A stretch of 64,000 bases of DNA from NCBI GenBank assembly GCA_038528605.1, contig JBCBEP010000003.1, positions 16,436-80,435 of the forward strand, in the 5' to 3' direction. The stretch is from Thermohalobaculum sp038528605 (lineage in GTDB: Bacteria > Pseudomonadota > Alphaproteobacteria > Rhodobacterales > Rhodobacteraceae). Below are positions 1 through 7,804 of the stretch, piece after piece (the first letter of the stretch is position 1; the number at the start of each line of letters is the position of its first letter). Below the pieces are notes generated by a model. The model was not told the origin of the DNA. It searched no databases and saw only the letters and a list, made by a program, of their open reading frames with translations. A program made the position numbers and the translations under genes.

Positions 1-539
1 TGAGCGCTACCGCGCCGCCCCCGGCGCCGGCGCTGCGCTGCGGCGACGGTACGCTGCGGCTGGAGGAGGTGACCGACAGGAACCTGGCGGCGACGCTCGC
101 GCTCGATGTGTTCCCGGGACAGCGCGACTACGTGGCCTCCAATGCGAAGTCACTGGCAGAGTGTTACGTCTACCGCTCCGACATCCCAAGGCTCGCCATG
201 CTCGACGACGTGGCTGTGGGCTTCGTCCTCGTCCACCGCGGCGAGGTGGAGGGGGAGGATGGGCGATGCTTCCGGCTCGAGCGCCTGATGGTCGACGCTG
301 CCCATCAGCGCCGTGGTATCGGGCGGGTGTTGCTCACGCTGGTGATTGACTGGGCCACGCGGTTCACGCCGCGCCCCGAGAGCATCGCCCTCGGCGTGGT
401 GCAGGAGAATGCGCCGGCCATCGCCCTCTACGAGAGCATGGGCTTCCGGGCGACGGGCGAGATCCGCTACGGAGAGGCGGTGATGATGCGGTCCCTCTCG
501 CCGGACGCCCTGCCCGAGCCCGGGAGCGGTATCGCATGA
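1..539 (+). CDS. GNAT N-acetyltransferase, 5' end at window edge
   Basis: GCN5-related acetyltransferase that probably transfers an acetyl group from acetyl-CoA to a small amine; the substrate is not evident. The acetyl-CoA motif is visible as LMVDAAHQRRGIGRVLL, followed by a C-terminal NAPAIALYESMGF segment, both typical of the diamine/spermidine acetyltransferase branch. The reading frame is open from base 3 and encodes LRLEEVTDRNL, the usual first strand of these enzymes. The start is therefore upstream of the GTG at 69, most likely an ATG whose A lies just before base 1 (the window opens with TGAG, as in an ATGA stop/start overlap). About 179 residues. Its stop overlaps the ATG of the cysteine synthase gene by ATGA, so the two are co-translated. 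Confidence 0.8.
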   Translation, partial: SATAPPPAPALRCGDGTLRLEEVTDRNLAATLALDVFPGQRDYVASNAKSLAECYVYRSDIPRLAMLDDVAVGFVLVHRGEVEGEDGRCFRLERLMVDAAHQRRGIGRVLLTLVIDWATRFTPRPESIALGVVQENAPAIALYESMGFRATGEIRYGEAVMMRSLSPDALPEPGSGIA

Positions 540-1531
540 GCGCGCGGGGCGAGCCGGTGGTGCCGATGGCCGCCGAGGGCCGGCAGGCACGGCCGCATGG
601 CCGGATCTACGACAGCATCACCGAGACGATCGGCGGCACGCCGGTGGTGCGGATGGGCCGGATGGCCGAAGCGCATGGCGCGCGCGCGGAGGTGCTGCTG
701 AAGCTCGAGTTCTTCAATCCGCTGGCAAGTGTGAAGGACCGGATCGGCGTCGCGATGATCGAGGCCATGGAGGCGGCCGGTATCCTGCGCGAAGGCTCCG
801 TGATCATCGAGCCGACCTCCGGCAACACGGGGATCGGGCTGGCCTTCGCGGCGGCGGCAAAGGGCTACCGGCTGATCCTCTGCATGCCCGAGACCATGTC
901 GATCGAGCGGCGGAAGATGCTGGCGCTGCTCGGTGCGGAGCTCGACCTGCTGCCCGCCGGCGGCGGCATGGGCGCGGCGATCGAGCGCGCCGAGCAGCTG
1001 GCTGCGGAAATCCCCGGCGCGGTGATCCCGCAGCAGTTCGAGAACCCGGCGAATCCTGACGTGCACGCCGAGACGACGGCGGAGGAGATCTGGGCCGATT
1101 GCGAGGGCCGGCTCGACGTGCTGGTGATGGGTGTCGGTACCGGCGGCACGCTCACGGGCGTGGGCAGGGTGCTCAAGCCGCGGCTGCCGGGCCTGCGCAT
1201 CGTGGCGGTGGAGCCCGAGGACAGCGCCGTATTGTCGGGCCTGCCGCCTGGCAGCCACAAGATCCAGGGCATCGGCGCGGGCTTCGTGCCGCGCAATCTC
1301 GATATCTCGCTCATCGACGAGGTGCTGACGGTGGCGAACGCCAGCGCGTTCGATACCGCGCGGGCGCTGGCAAGGCTCGAGGGCATCGCGGGGGGCATCA
1401 GCTCCGGCGCGGCGGTGGCGGCCGCACTGGAGGTGGCCGAGCGGCCGGAGATGGCGGGCAAGCGGCTGCTCGCCGTGCTGCCGAGCTTTGCGGAGCGCTA
1501 CCTGTCCACCCCGCTCTTCGATGGGCTGTGA
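536..1531 (+). CDS. cysK: Cysteine synthase (O-acetylserine sulfhydrylase), CysK type
   Basis: PLP-dependent cytoplasmic enzyme making L-cysteine from O-acetyl-L-serine and sulfide. The 331-residue length suits the family. The PLP lysine is K67 in NPLASVKDRIG. The substrate loop PTSGNTGIG and the phosphate-binding GVGTGGTLTG loop are both present, and SSGAA near the C terminus holds the expected PLP-ring contact. An N-terminal extension of about 20 residues precedes the conserved ITETIGGTPVVRM start. The ATG at 536 overlaps the preceding stop (ATGA). Downstream lie a small membrane protein and a MoeB/ThiF-like enzyme, so a role in supplying cysteine for sulfur transfer is plausible but inferred. 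CysM or a cystathionine beta-synthase-like enzyme is less likely, since no extra C-terminal domain is seen. Confidence 0.93.
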   Translation: MSARGEPVVPMAAEGRQARPHGRIYDSITETIGGTPVVRMGRMAEAHGARAEVLLKLEFFNPLASVKDRIGVAMIEAMEAAGILREGSVIIEPTSGNTGIGLAFAAAAKGYRLILCMPETMSIERRKMLALLGAELDLLPAGGGMGAAIERAEQLAAEIPGAVIPQQFENPANPDVHAETTAEEIWADCEGRLDVLVMGVGTGGTLTGVGRVLKPRLPGLRIVAVEPEDSAVLSGLPPGSHKIQGIGAGFVPRNLDISLIDEVLTVANASAFDTARALARLEGIAGGISSGAAVAAALEVAERPEMAGKRLLAVLPSFAERYLSTPLFDGL

Positions 1532-1755
1532 GATAACGCTTCAGGGCCGCCGCGTCGGGCATCGAGCGGGTGGCGCATGGAGCGCCCGCGGCGGCGGGCC
1601 ACGTTCTGCGCTTGGTGGCGGGGCGCGGTAGGGCTCAATGGCGCGGCGCGTCTCTCGGGGTAGGGCGCTTTGTCCGAGAGGCCGTTTTGTCCGGAGGGCT
1701 TGCCGGGACCGCCGGGGCGCCGCAGGTATGGCGGAGCGGCATGGAGAGGGATCGG

Positions 1756-2067
1756 ATGATTTTGATCGAGATCGTCGCGGCGTTCGGGATGATCGCCTGT
1801 CTCGGCCAGGCGGCGCGCTATGCCTGGCGCTGGGAGCGGCAACTCATTCTGCCGATCGGGCTCTATCTGACGGTGGGCACGATGCTCGGCTTCGCGGCCT
1901 TCGGTGGCGAGAGCGGGCTGGTGACGGACTGGGAGACCATGGCCCTGCGCGCGCTCGGCGCCGCGGTGCTCATCGCCATCGGTGCAGCCTACTGGATGCT
2001 CGTGGGCAAGGCGCGGGCGGCGGCAAAGCGTCAGGCGGAGGATGGCGGGTCCGGAGGCGAAGCGTGA
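1756..2067 (+). CDS. Small two- to three-helix membrane protein, unknown function
   Basis: 103-residue protein with hydrophobic segments around residues 1-18 (MILIEIVAAFGMIACL), 32-50 and 66-88, and a charged Lys/Arg/Gly-rich C-terminal tail. I do not recognise the family. The ATG at 1756 is preferred over one at 1741 because GGAGAGGG lies just upstream of it. The GTG of the following adenylyltransferase gene overlaps this stop (GTGA), so the two are translationally coupled. The 224 bases before it, after cysK, hold only a weak hairpin and no gene I can support. Function unknown. Confidence 0.65.
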   Translation: MILIEIVAAFGMIACLGQAARYAWRWERQLILPIGLYLTVGTMLGFAAFGGESGLVTDWETMALRALGAAVLIAIGAAYWMLVGKARAAAKRQAEDGGSGGEA

Positions 2068-2858
2068 GCTTCGCGCCGGAGGAGGTTGACCGTTATGCGC
2101 GCCATCTCGTCCTGCACGAGATTGGTGGGCCGGGGCAGCAGCGGCTCAAGGCCGCCCATGTGGCCGTTGTGGGTGCCGGGGGGCTCGGCTGTCCGGCGCT
2201 CCTTTACCTCGCGGCGGCGGGCGTGGGGCGCATCAGCGTGATTGACGACGATGTGGTGAGCCTCTCGAACCTGCAGCGCCAGGTGCTTTACGCCACCGCC
2301 GAAGTGGGTCAGCCGAAGGCGACGGCCGCTGTGGCCACACTCGGTCGGCTCAACCCGCATGTGGCCGTGACGCCGGTGATCGCGCGCCTCGATGCGGCGA
2401 ATGCGGCGGCGCTTCTGGGCGACGTGGATCTCGTTCTGGACGGGTCGGATAACGCCGATACGCGCTACGCCGTGAACGCAGCGGCCATCGCGGCGGGCGT
2501 ACCGCTGGTGGTCGGCGCGATCGGGCGCTGGGAGGGGCAGGTGGGTGTTTTCGACCCGGCGCGCGGCGGGCCCTGCTATGCCTGCGCCTTCCCTGAGGCG
2601 CCCGATCCGGCGTTGGTGCCTGCCTGTGCGGAGGCCGGGGTGCTCGGGGCGCTTGCCGGCGTGGTCGGCGCGATGCAGGCGGTGGAAGCGGTGAAGCTCA
2701 TCACCGGAGCGGGGACGGCGCTTTCCGGCAGGCTGCTGCTGTATGACGCGCTATTGGCCGAGACGCGTGTGCTGAGGATCGCCCGTCGCCCCGGCTGCGC
2801 GGCCTGCGGGGAGGCTGGTGCGGCGGCTGCGGTGCGTGTTCGTCGGGCCGGCGGCTAA
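2064..2858 (+). CDS. HesA/MoeB/ThiF family adenylyltransferase
   Basis: E1-like enzyme that would adenylate the C-terminal glycine of a ubiquitin-like sulfur carrier (MoaD or ThiS type) for molybdopterin or thiamine synthesis. 264 residues from a GTG at 2064 with GGAGG upstream, overlapping the previous stop. The nucleotide-binding VVGAGGLGCPALLYL glycine loop lies near residue 35 and the SNLQRQVLY motif near residue 72. The paired zinc cysteines are CYAC in the middle and CAAC at the C terminus. A candidate catalytic cysteine sits in LVPACAEAGVLG. There is no C-terminal rhodanese domain, so this is the short MoeB/ThiF form. Whether it serves MoaD or ThiS cannot be decided here. Its stop overlaps the stop of the convergent EEP-family gene. 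Confidence 0.9.
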   Translation: MSFAPEEVDRYARHLVLHEIGGPGQQRLKAAHVAVVGAGGLGCPALLYLAAAGVGRISVIDDDVVSLSNLQRQVLYATAEVGQPKATAAVATLGRLNPHVAVTPVIARLDAANAAALLGDVDLVLDGSDNADTRYAVNAAAIAAGVPLVVGAIGRWEGQVGVFDPARGGPCYACAFPEAPDPALVPACAEAGVLGALAGVVGAMQAVEAVKLITGAGTALSGRLLLYDALLAETRVLRIARRPGCAACGEAGAAAAVRVRRAGG

Positions 2859-4081
2859 GGCAGGCGGATATCGACCCAGACGAGACGGTGATCGGAACTC
2901 ACCGGGCGCTTTCGGGACCGCATCAGGGCAGCGCCGGGCTGACCCGGGGCGGGCCAGAAAACACCACTGGCGGTCACGTCGAACTGGGCCGAGGGCAGCA
3001 CGTAATCGACCCGCAGATTGCCGGGACCGGGCGTGTCGCGCCAGTCCGCCGTATCCTGCGCCGGCCTGCCCTTCTGGCTGGCGTTCGCAGCGCCCTGGGT
3101 GTTGGCGGCCGCCGCTGCGCCTGCGCTCTCTGGCCCGGGATCCTGCAGGCGTGGGTCGCCGAGTAGCGCGGTAAGCGCGCCACGCTCTGCAGCGCCATCT
3201 GCCGGATCGGCATTGAGATCGCCGGCGATCACGAAGGGCGTGCCGGGTGCGAGCCCGCCGGCGCGGCCCGCATCGTCCACCAACCATGCCGCCATCGGCT
3301 CGGTCGCGATGGCGTGGAGCAGGCGGATCTCATCGTGGTTCCGCCGGCCGTTCCGGTTCTCGGGGCCGTCGAAGACGGGCGGGGTCGGATGAGCGGCCAC
3401 CAGCATGAGCGCGCCCGCCGGGGTCTCGATCGGCAGGGCCCAGTGGGATTGCGAACTGAGGCGGAGCAGGGCCCAGGTCTCGTCGTCGTGAAAAATCGTG
3501 CCGTCCGGCAGCGCGGGGCGGAGAGCGCCCGGCATGGCCGACCAGGGAAAGAGCTGCCAGGTCCGCGCCTCGTCCGCCCGGATCGGGTGCCGGCTGAGGA
3601 CGGCCATGCCGTACTGGCCCGGAAAGGCGCCCCAGCCCCAGGCATCGCCGGGCCCTGTGGTACGTCCGTCGCCGTCGAGATCGCGATGGGACGGCACGCC
3701 CGTGTTCACTGGCGCGTGAAAGCGGTGCGGGTAGTCGATGGGCGCCTCGTCGGCCGCGGAGAGGAACGCCGCGAAGGCGTCGAGTGCCCTGCCCTCCGCA
3801 TCGCGGTCGAACTCGTTCAGCAGCAGGATGTCGGGCCGCACGGCGCGGATGATCGCCGCGATGGCTGCAACCTGCGCATCGCCCTTTCGGATATCGGCGA
3901 GCAGAACGCCGGCACCGGGGCGGTTGAGGGCCGCGTTGAACTGAGCGATCCGGAGGGCGCCCTCGGCCGGTGGCGGCAGGGGTGGTATCGCGAGGTCCTG
4001 TGCGCGCAGGCCCATGCCGGGGCTCGCCGCTAGCGCAGCGATAAAGGCGAGCGCTGCGAGCAGCGGACGTGCCCGCTGCAA
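2855..4081 (-). CDS. Secreted endonuclease/exonuclease/phosphatase (EEP) family protein
   Basis: Predicted exported metal-dependent phosphoesterase; the substrate may be nucleic acid, a sugar phosphate or a lipid. All EEP core motifs are visible: IAQFNAALN, LLLNEFDRD, FVIAGDLNADP and SSDHRLVWVDI at the extreme C terminus. A DLDGDGRTTGPGD loop looks like a Ca-binding insert. The frame runs open upstream into leuD, but the best start is a TTG at 4081 just after the leuD stop. It gives a textbook signal peptide (RARPLLAALAFIAALAASPG) and a 408-residue protein. An ATG at 4181 would overlap leuD and bury the signal peptide. It probably sits at the end of the leuD transcript and overlaps the convergent MoeB-like gene by 4 bases at the stop codons. 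Confidence 0.82.
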   Translation of the reverse strand: MQRARPLLAALAFIAALAASPGMGLRAQDLAIPPLPPPAEGALRIAQFNAALNRPGAGVLLADIRKGDAQVAAIAAIIRAVRPDILLLNEFDRDAEGRALDAFAAFLSAADEAPIDYPHRFHAPVNTGVPSHRDLDGDGRTTGPGDAWGWGAFPGQYGMAVLSRHPIRADEARTWQLFPWSAMPGALRPALPDGTIFHDDETWALLRLSSQSHWALPIETPAGALMLVAAHPTPPVFDGPENRNGRRNHDEIRLLHAIATEPMAAWLVDDAGRAGGLAPGTPFVIAGDLNADPADGAAERGALTALLGDPRLQDPGPESAGAAAAANTQGAANASQKGRPAQDTADWRDTPGPGNLRVDYVLPSAQFDVTASGVFWPAPGQPGAALMRSRKRPVSSDHRLVWVDIRLP

Positions 4082-4115
4082 CCGCGCTGCCCCGCCACCC
4101 CGTTGCGCAAAAGGC

Positions 4116-4736
4116 TCAGCCGGCGGAGGTGTCGAGCCACGGCGTGGCGCTGCGGCGCTTCGCCTCGAAAGCGGAGATGGCATCCTCGCGCTCCATCGTA
4201 AGGCCGATATCGTCAAGCCCGTTGAGCAGGCAGTGCTTGCGGAAGGGGTCGATCTCGAAGCGGATCTGCCCGCCATCCGGCCCCTCGATGGTCTGCGCCT
4301 CGAGGTCGATGGTCAGCGTCGCGTTCGCCCCCCGCTCCGCATCGGCCATCAGCTTGTCGACCTCTTCCTGCGGCAGAGCGATGGGCAAGATGCCGTTCTT
4401 GAAGCAGTTGTTGTAGAAGATGTCCGCGAAGCTCGGCGCGATCACGCAGCGGATGCCGAAATCCTTGATCGCCCAGGGCGCGTGTTCCCGGCTGGAGCCG
4501 CAGCCGAAATTGTCCCCCGCGACCAGGATCTCCGCGCCGCGATAGGCGGGCTGGTTCAGCACAAAGTCCGGGTTCTCCGCGCCGCTGTCGTCGTAGCGCA
4601 TCTCGCTGAAGAGGTTCACGCCGAGGCCCGTGCGCTTGATCGTTTTCAGGAACTGCTTGGGGATGATCATGTCGGTATCGACGTTGATCAGCGGCAGGGG
4701 GGCGGCCACCCCGGTGAGCTTGCCGAACGGTTCCAT
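4116..4736 (-). CDS. leuD: 3-isopropylmalate dehydratase small subunit
   Basis: Swivelling-domain subunit that pairs with LeuC to isomerise 2-isopropylmalate to 3-isopropylmalate in leucine synthesis. 206 residues, the usual length for the bacterial small subunit. Signature pieces are NVDTDMIIPKQFLK near the N terminus, GDNFGCGSSREHAPWA, and FADIFYNNCFKNGILP. The ATG at 4736 is preceded by AGGAGG at a good distance. leuC lies about 3 kb away on the same strand, separated by plus-strand genes and a VPLPA-type protein, so the two subunits are not in one simple operon. Confidence 0.96.
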   Translation of the reverse strand: MEPFGKLTGVAAPLPLINVDTDMIIPKQFLKTIKRTGLGVNLFSEMRYDDSGAENPDFVLNQPAYRGAEILVAGDNFGCGSSREHAPWAIKDFGIRCVIAPSFADIFYNNCFKNGILPIALPQEEVDKLMADAERGANATLTIDLEAQTIEGPDGGQIRFEIDPFRKHCLLNGLDDIGLTMEREDAISAFEAKRRSATPWLDTSAG

Positions 4737-4898
4737 CACGATCCTCCTCTCGATCACGGCGTCGTGGTCGCACGGGGCGGGGGCGCGCCGCAAGTATGAC
4801 GTTCGTGTGTGAGAACGTGCGTTGTCCGCCCGGCACCGCTGCCCACCTCTGCTTGAGCGCCGGCGAGATGTCCGGCGGGTCAGCGACGGAGAGATCCA

Positions 4899-5273
4899 AT
4901 GACGCGGACGACGACGGCGAAGACGGTTCTGGCCGGTGCGGCGGCGCTTCTGGCGGCGGCCTTGGTTCAGGCAGGGCCGGCCCATGCAGCACCTGCCGCC
5001 ATGCCGGCGGTGCTGGCCATCGCGGAGGCGGCCAGCACGCTCGAACGGGCGGGGCCCGTAGCCGTGGTGGAGCAGGCGCGTTTCAGGGGCCATCGCGGCT
5101 TCAGGGGACGCGGTTTCCGCGGTGGCTTTCGTGGTGGCTTCCGGAGAGGGTTTCGCGGCGGCTTCCGGGGTCGGTTCGGGCATCGCGGTTTCCGCGGCCG
5201 AGGCTTCCGGAAGGGCTTCGTCTTCGGCAAGCGGGGCTTCTTCTTCCGCGGGCGTTTCGGGCGCAACCGGTAA
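4899..5273 (+). CDS. Secreted Arg/Gly/Phe-rich repeat protein
   Basis: 124-residue protein with a clear signal peptide (hydrophobic stretch LAGAAALLAAALVQAG, cleavage near AHA at about residue 30). The mature half is built from short repeats of the type GFRGG / RGFRGR, extremely rich in arginine, glycine and phenylalanine and lacking acidic residues after about residue 57. GAGAG precedes the ATG. I do not recognise a family. A basic, disordered, phase-separating or surface/nucleic-acid-binding peptide is possible from composition alone. The next gene downstream encodes a protein of the same design with tyrosine in place of much of the phenylalanine, suggesting an old tandem duplication. Function unknown. 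Confidence 0.72.
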   Translation: MTRTTTAKTVLAGAAALLAAALVQAGPAHAAPAAMPAVLAIAEAASTLERAGPVAVVEQARFRGHRGFRGRGFRGGFRGGFRRGFRGGFRGRFGHRGFRGRGFRKGFVFGKRGFFFRGRFGRNR

Positions 5274-5353
5274 CGCCTGATTCCACGCGATGTGGCGCGA
5301 CGGAAAGCGGGAGGCGCTTCGTACTACCGGCGGTGCAATCGAGGAGAACCGCC

Positions 5354-5725
5354 ATGACGACCCTCCGCTCCTTCGCCGGCCGCTGCGCCATCGCGGCCGC
5401 GCTTGTCTTCGGGGCCGCCTCCCTGCCCGGCGCCGCGGGCGCCATGACGGGCGCCATGACCGGGGCGCCCGCCCCCACGCAGGCAGCCTCAGGGAGCCTG
5501 CCGGTGGTCGAGGCCGGGCATCGCGGCTATCGACGCGGCTACCGGCCTTATAGCAGGGCCTACCGCGCCGGGCGGCGCCACGGCTTCCGCAAGGGCTATC
5601 GCCGCGGTTATCGCCACGGCCGGCCCCACTATGGCCGCGGCTACTACCGTGGCGGGCCGGATGTGATCATCCGCGGCGGCGTGTTCTTCCCGCCGGTGTT
5701 TGGCGGGACGGTGATCATCCGCTGA
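5354..5725 (+). CDS. Secreted Arg/Gly/Tyr-rich repeat protein, paralogue-like neighbour
   Basis: 123 residues: a signal peptide (CAIAAALVFGAASLPGAAGA) followed by a basic repeat region with units such as GYRRGYR, HGFRKGYRRG and YGRGYYRGG. It ends in a hydrophobic beta-like tail (VIIRGGVFFPPVFGGTVIIR). GAGGAGAA precedes the ATG at 5354. Proteins ending in a VFFPP-type strand segment after an RGY-rich stretch are common as short exported hypotheticals in alphaproteobacteria, but I know of no assigned role. It shares architecture with the gene at 4899-5273, and the 80-base gap suggests co-transcription. Confidence 0.72.
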   Translation: MTTLRSFAGRCAIAAALVFGAASLPGAAGAMTGAMTGAPAPTQAASGSLPVVEAGHRGYRRGYRPYSRAYRAGRRHGFRKGYRRGYRHGRPHYGRGYYRGGPDVIIRGGVFFPPVFGGTVIIR

Positions 5726-5782
5726 CGCGTCGATGAGACGTCGCCGCTTTCCCGAGGAGGGCGGCGGCGCTAAAGGGACGCC

Positions 5783-7021
5783 ATGTCCCAGGGCTTCTAT
5801 CGCGCGAATGCGCCGTGGCTGGCCGCCGCGGCGCTGCTTACGTTTGGCTCGTCTTTCGGGCAGACCTTCTTCATATCGCTCTTTGCCGGGGGCATCCGGG
5901 CCGAGTTCGGGCTGTCGGATGGCGACTGGGGGACGCTCTACACCTTCGCGACCCTCGGCTCGGCGGCGATCCTCGTACAAGCGGGCCGGCTGGCGGACAG
6001 CGTCGCCCTGAAGCCGCTGCTGCTGGCGACCGCCGCGCTCTATACCGTCGCCCTCGTGCTGACGGCGCTGGCACCCTCGGTTCTGTGGCTGGGTCTCGGC
6101 GTGCTCGGCCTGCGGCTTTGCGGGCAGGGGATGATGAGCCACCTTGCGCTCACCGCCGTCGCCCGCTGGTTCCGGGCAAATCGCGGGCGGGCGGTGGCGA
6201 TCGCCGTGCTGGGCTACCCTTTGGGAGAGGCGCTCCTGCCGCCCATCGCCGTGCTGGTGATCGGCGCGGTGGGCTGGCGGCAGGGGTGGCTCATCGCCGC
6301 CGCCGCGCTTCTCTGTCTCGTCCTCCCTGCGCTTCTGTGGCTCCTCGGCCGTGGCGGGCGCAACCCGCAGGGTGAGGGCGGGGCGCTGACCAGTGCCGGG
6401 ATGGACGGACGGCACTGGACGCGCGGACAGGTGCTCGGTCACTGGGCGTTCTGGGCGCTGATGCCGGGGGTGCTGGCGCCGAGTTTCATCGGCACGGTCG
6501 CCTTCTTCCACCAGGTCCACGTCTCCGAGGTGCGGGGGTGGGACCTCGTTGTCATGGCGGCGGGGTACCCGGTCTATGCCGCCCTCTCGGTGCTGACGTC
6601 GCTCGCGGCCGGGCGCTTTGTGGACCGACATGGCGTGCTGAAGCTGCTGCCGGTCTCGCTCCTGCCGCTTGCCGTGGCCATCTCCTGCCTCGCCCTCCCG
6701 GGGGGTGAATGGGTCTGGCTCTTGACGCTTCTCGGCATCGGCGTGAGCCAGGGGGTGGTCGTCACGCTCCTCGGCGCGCTCTGGCCAGTGCTCTACGGCA
6801 CGGGGCATATCGGCGGGGTGAAGGCGCTCACCACAGCCGCGATGGTGGTCTCAACCGCCATTGGTCCGGGCATAACCGGCTTGCTGATCGATGCGGGTGC
6901 GCCCCTTACCGCCCAGGCGCCGGCGATGGCGGTGTGGTGCCTCGCGGCCAGCCTGCTCTTTGCCGCCATCGCACCACGCCTCGCCAGCCGCCTTTCGGCG
7001 CCTGGGCCCGCCGTGCCCTAG
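5783..7021 (+). CDS. Major facilitator superfamily transporter
   Basis: 412-residue, roughly 12-helix inner-membrane carrier. The conserved MFS loop after helix 2 is visible as GRLADSVALKPLLL, with a second copy after helix 8 as GRFVDRHGVLKLLP, consistent with two six-helix halves. The N-terminal FGSSFGQTFFISLF and the overall pattern resemble the monocarboxylate/oxalate-formate branch, but the substrate cannot be read from sequence. AAAGGGA precedes the ATG at 5783. Its 3' end overlaps by about 115 bases the convergent gene for the VPLPA-signal protein, an unusually long tail-to-tail overlap. Confidence 0.88.
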   Translation: MSQGFYRANAPWLAAAALLTFGSSFGQTFFISLFAGGIRAEFGLSDGDWGTLYTFATLGSAAILVQAGRLADSVALKPLLLATAALYTVALVLTALAPSVLWLGLGVLGLRLCGQGMMSHLALTAVARWFRANRGRAVAIAVLGYPLGEALLPPIAVLVIGAVGWRQGWLIAAAALLCLVLPALLWLLGRGGRNPQGEGGALTSAGMDGRHWTRGQVLGHWAFWALMPGVLAPSFIGTVAFFHQVHVSEVRGWDLVVMAAGYPVYAALSVLTSLAAGRFVDRHGVLKLLPVSLLPLAVAISCLALPGGEWVWLLTLLGIGVSQGVVVTLLGALWPVLYGTGHIGGVKALTTAAMVVSTAIGPGITGLLIDAGAPLTAQAPAMAVWCLAASLLFAAIAPRLASRLSAPGPAVP

Positions 7022-7664
7022 CGCGGCCCGCGAGCAGCAGCAGGGCTGCAGCAAGCATCAGTGCCGGCGCGGGCAGCGGCACGGCGACGATGTCGTCATC
7101 CGGGAAAGGGACGCCATCGGGCACCCGGTCCCGCGTGATCCAGTCCACCAGCGGGCCGAGCCCTAGCTGGTCCGCCACCCAACCGCCCGTGAGGCAGAGC
7201 GGCAGCAGGTCGAGCCGCGGCTGTCCACCATGCCCTGGCATCGGGTCGAACGGTTGCGTGCCGGGCGCGTTCGCCGCTGCCACCAGCGTCACGATAGCGT
7301 TGCTCAGCCGCCAGCCCGCGCGCCGCGGGCCCGCCCCGTGCTGCTGGACGAAGAGCGCGGGGACCGGCGTGACGATCCCCTCAACATCAGGCCCCTCACC
7401 ATCGGGCCCGCCACCATTGGGCTCATCGGCCGCTGCTGCCTCGGCCGTGCCGGGATCTTCGGATGCGTCGAATGCTCCCGACACCTCCCCTGCGCCGAGC
7501 GCCAGAAGCCCCGGCAGCACCGCATCCGCCCGCCGCTCCTCCAGCGCGCCGCGGAAGATCAACGCCTCCGCAGGAACGGAAGCCAACGCGGCGCTGAGAA
7601 AAAGAAGGGTCGGCAGGGCCGCGGTGAGAGCAAAGCTACGGGGGGACGGTAACGCGATACGCAC
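6906..7664 (-). CDS. Exported protein with internal VPLPA-CTERM-like sorting signal
   Basis: 252 residues from a GTG at 7664 (AAGGCAGGT upstream). An N-terminal signal peptide (LTAALPTLLFLSAALASVPAEA) is followed by a low-complexity Glu/Gly/Pro-rich region and one pair-forming candidate cysteine. At residues 195-219 comes a tripartite VPLPAPALML - hydrophobic - RARARR segment. This matches the VPLPA-CTERM sorting signal found in many Rhodobacterales exported proteins, thought to be processed by an exosortase-type enzyme. Such signals normally end the protein. Here about 33 more residues follow, read from DNA that overlaps the convergent MFS gene, so the original stop may have been lost near 7005. 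No exosortase gene is in the window. The function of the mature part is unknown. Confidence 0.68.
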   Translation of the reverse strand: MRIALPSPRSFALTAALPTLLFLSAALASVPAEALIFRGALEERRADAVLPGLLALGAGEVSGAFDASEDPGTAEAAAADEPNGGGPDGEGPDVEGIVTPVPALFVQQHGAGPRRAGWRLSNAIVTLVAAANAPGTQPFDPMPGHGGQPRLDLLPLCLTGGWVADQLGLGPLVDWITRDRVPDGVPFPDDDIVAVPLPAPALMLAAALLLLAGRARARRAQAPKGGWRGVVRWRQRAGWPRGTTPPSPAPGR

Positions 7665-7747
7665 AACAACACCTGCCTTCCTTGCCCCGGCAGTACGCGC
7701 CGGGGTGAGGCAGAAGCTGCGTCGATATAGTTCTCAAAAGTTTAAGT

Positions 7748-7770
7748 GCTGCATTTCGCATAAATGCAGC
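7748..7770 (-). terminator. Hairpin after leuC, candidate terminator
   Basis: A perfect 9-bp stem GCTGCATTT / AAATGCAGC with a 5-base loop lies 35 bases past the leuC stop. Read on the minus strand, it is followed by ACTTAAACTTTT. The stem is not very GC-rich and the T tract is interrupted, so it is a moderate candidate for the leuC terminator. It separates leuC from the VPLPA-signal gene. Confidence 0.5.
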
Positions 7771-7804
7771 GCGGCCAGCGCCCGGAAGCGCCGGCCCCCT
7801 TGCG

